From assembly GCA_036023115.1 (NCBI GenBank), contig JAYKKT010000048.1, positions 9,276,501-9,340,500 on the forward strand: DNA of 64,000 bases, written 5' to 3'. The stretch comes from Brasenia schreberi (taxonomy: Eukaryota > Streptophyta > Magnoliopsida > Nymphaeales > Cabombaceae). This document shows positions 62,911-64,000 of this stretch, piece by piece. Position numbers and translations under genes: made by a program. How positions within the stretch are numbered: the stretch's first letter is position 1; every line of letters begins with the position of its first letter. The notes under the pieces are model-generated. The model was given only the letters and a program-made list of their open reading frames with translations, was not told the DNA's origin and searched no databases.

Positions 62911-63262
62911 GTTAAATGTAATAGGTGGCACAGGGCCCGTGCACTCTTTGTGTATGGCGCGGGCCACTAGGGCCCACGCTGCAATAGCCATTAGAGACCA
63001 ACAGCATGTTGGCCAACGGCTAGTGCCTGACCAGCCATTTGATGTAGTTGCTGCTCTTTTCTTCTCTCCTTGTTGTATGCAAATCTCTCTATATATTTCA
63101 TCTTCATATCAATAAAGTATGTTGTCTAGCACATCTTTTGTTTTGTAGTTTGTCTCTCTTGACTCTTGTATTCTTGACTTGAGACATCCATTATTAGATG
63201 GTTTGATATCTTGGTGATTTAACAATTTGCAACTTGGGTGATTCAATCTTCGGTTATCAACA
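62911..63262 (+). mobile_element. Probable 5' LTR of a copia-type retrotransposon
   Basis: The stretch begins tgttaaatgtaatagg and ends tatcaaca, with a TATA-like ctatatattt at about 63090 and aataaag at about 63112, as in a solo-promoter LTR. A primer-binding-like site follows at 63273. The left boundary is uncertain because the second LTR is outside the window. Confidence 0.45.
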
Positions 63263-63272
63263 AATATTTAAA

Positions 63273-63283
63273 TGGTATCAGAG
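63273..63283 (+). promoter_or_regulatory. Primer-binding site like initiator tRNA-Met complement
   Basis: tggtatcagag is the familiar start of plant Ty1/copia primer-binding sites. It lies 10 bases after the inferred LTR end. Confidence 0.55.
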
Positions 63284-64000
63284 TCTCATTTTGAATAAAT
63301 CGAGTATATTGAGAAGCGTGTCAACTTTGAAAAAACTATGACTCTTATTTTTTGACATTACGAAGTTTAAGGTAACTTCAAAAAATGTGTTTGTTTTCAA
63401 AATTTAAAGAAACGAATGAAGTTCTGAATTGATTACGTTGTCTTCATGAAAATTTTGAAATTTCTTGTAAATTTAGTTTTCTCTTAAGTCTTCCTAGTAT
63501 AACATTGTGTTTGGATGTGTTCACTTATAAAATTCTCCCAAACATTTCTTGACTTTGAATAATTTTGGATGTGTTCGTTATGAAAATATCAACTATAACT
63601 TTTATTAGTAATATATGATTATAGTTTTTGGTATATATGTTTGTTGTGTTTTTGAACTTGATCTTGTGATTTTAATGAACGATTCTTGACTAAAATAAAT
63701 TTTTGACCATATTTGATATTTTCAAAACATTTAAAAACTTAGTTGTTTTTGTTGAAACATCTTAGATGCTCAAATACATGAGTTAGACTAGTGTGTTTGA
63801 CATTTTCATTTTTTCAAAAGTTGTGTAGTATCATTGTCTTTAGTTATTGATCCATGTCTTGCCCTTCGTGAGTTTGTTGTATTTTGAAGAAGACGATAAT
63901 TAGCTCATTCACGTTGCATTACTTCATTTCCATCTTCTTGTTTTGTTGGTTCATAGATAGCAGTTCAATTACCCATACATTTGTTTTCTATAGAAATTTG
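63284..64000 (+). other. AT-rich leader/internal part of the LTR element, no gag seen
   Basis: No long frame or gag zinc knuckle is present up to the window end. If this is a retrotransposon, the coding part starts beyond 64000 or has decayed. Confidence 0.4.

Overview
This is nuclear DNA from a flowering plant. Genes carry GT-AG introns, intergenic DNA is AT-rich and full of (TA)n and (CT)n tracts, and the recognisable proteins are plant families: a GARP/MYB regulator of the MYBC1 type, a plant UBA-domain protein, an ARF1-class GTPase, mitochondrial-type chaperonin 10 and a Golgi-type glycosyltransferase. Nothing seen fixes the species; the gene structures look like a non-grass angiosperm.

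Layout. 1-5000: RTE-LINE debris, a small tRNA-derived SINE, a 124-bp hAT MITE and a GGTTC-rich repeat mosaic. 5033-9446 (+): five-exon gene for a membrane/GPI-type protein with a His-rich stretch. 10-12 kb: nested repeats and a long TA tract. 12568-13796 (-): UBA-protein pseudogene cut off exactly where an RTE LINE begins (13797-17143). 20349-28.4 kb (-): an ARF1-class gene whose first three coding exons are perfect but whose fourth coding exon is wrecked. Its third coding intron carries an apparently intact, potentially autonomous hAT transposon (21719-25140, perfect 8-bp target duplication, spliced 770-aa transposase) and a 481-bp non-autonomous relative. 33259-34107 (-): MYBC1-like regulator. 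34.7-46 kb: repeats and a second long RTE copy (42938-45940, -). 46584-48178 (+): part of an unrecognised gene.

49751-53108 (-) and 53349-55942 (+): a complete glycosyltransferase gene and a complete small six-exon gene, head to head with about 240 bp between the start codons. 59616-60630 (-): a third RTE piece. 61246-61906 (-): chaperonin 10 with an unusual short C-terminus. 62.9-63.3 kb: probable 5' LTR and primer-binding site of a copia-type retrotransposon that runs out of the window.

The genes do not form a pathway. The main story is transposable-element activity: hAT (autonomous plus derivatives), RTE (long copies, tails and an internally deleted SINE-like form), SINEs and MITEs, with at least two host genes (ARF1-like and UBA) broken. 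The most striking structures are the intact hAT with its nested CGTATCG palindromes and a perfect 88-bp palindrome inside the first RTE copy. Exon borders were worked out by eye from splice signals and reading frame; no searches were run.
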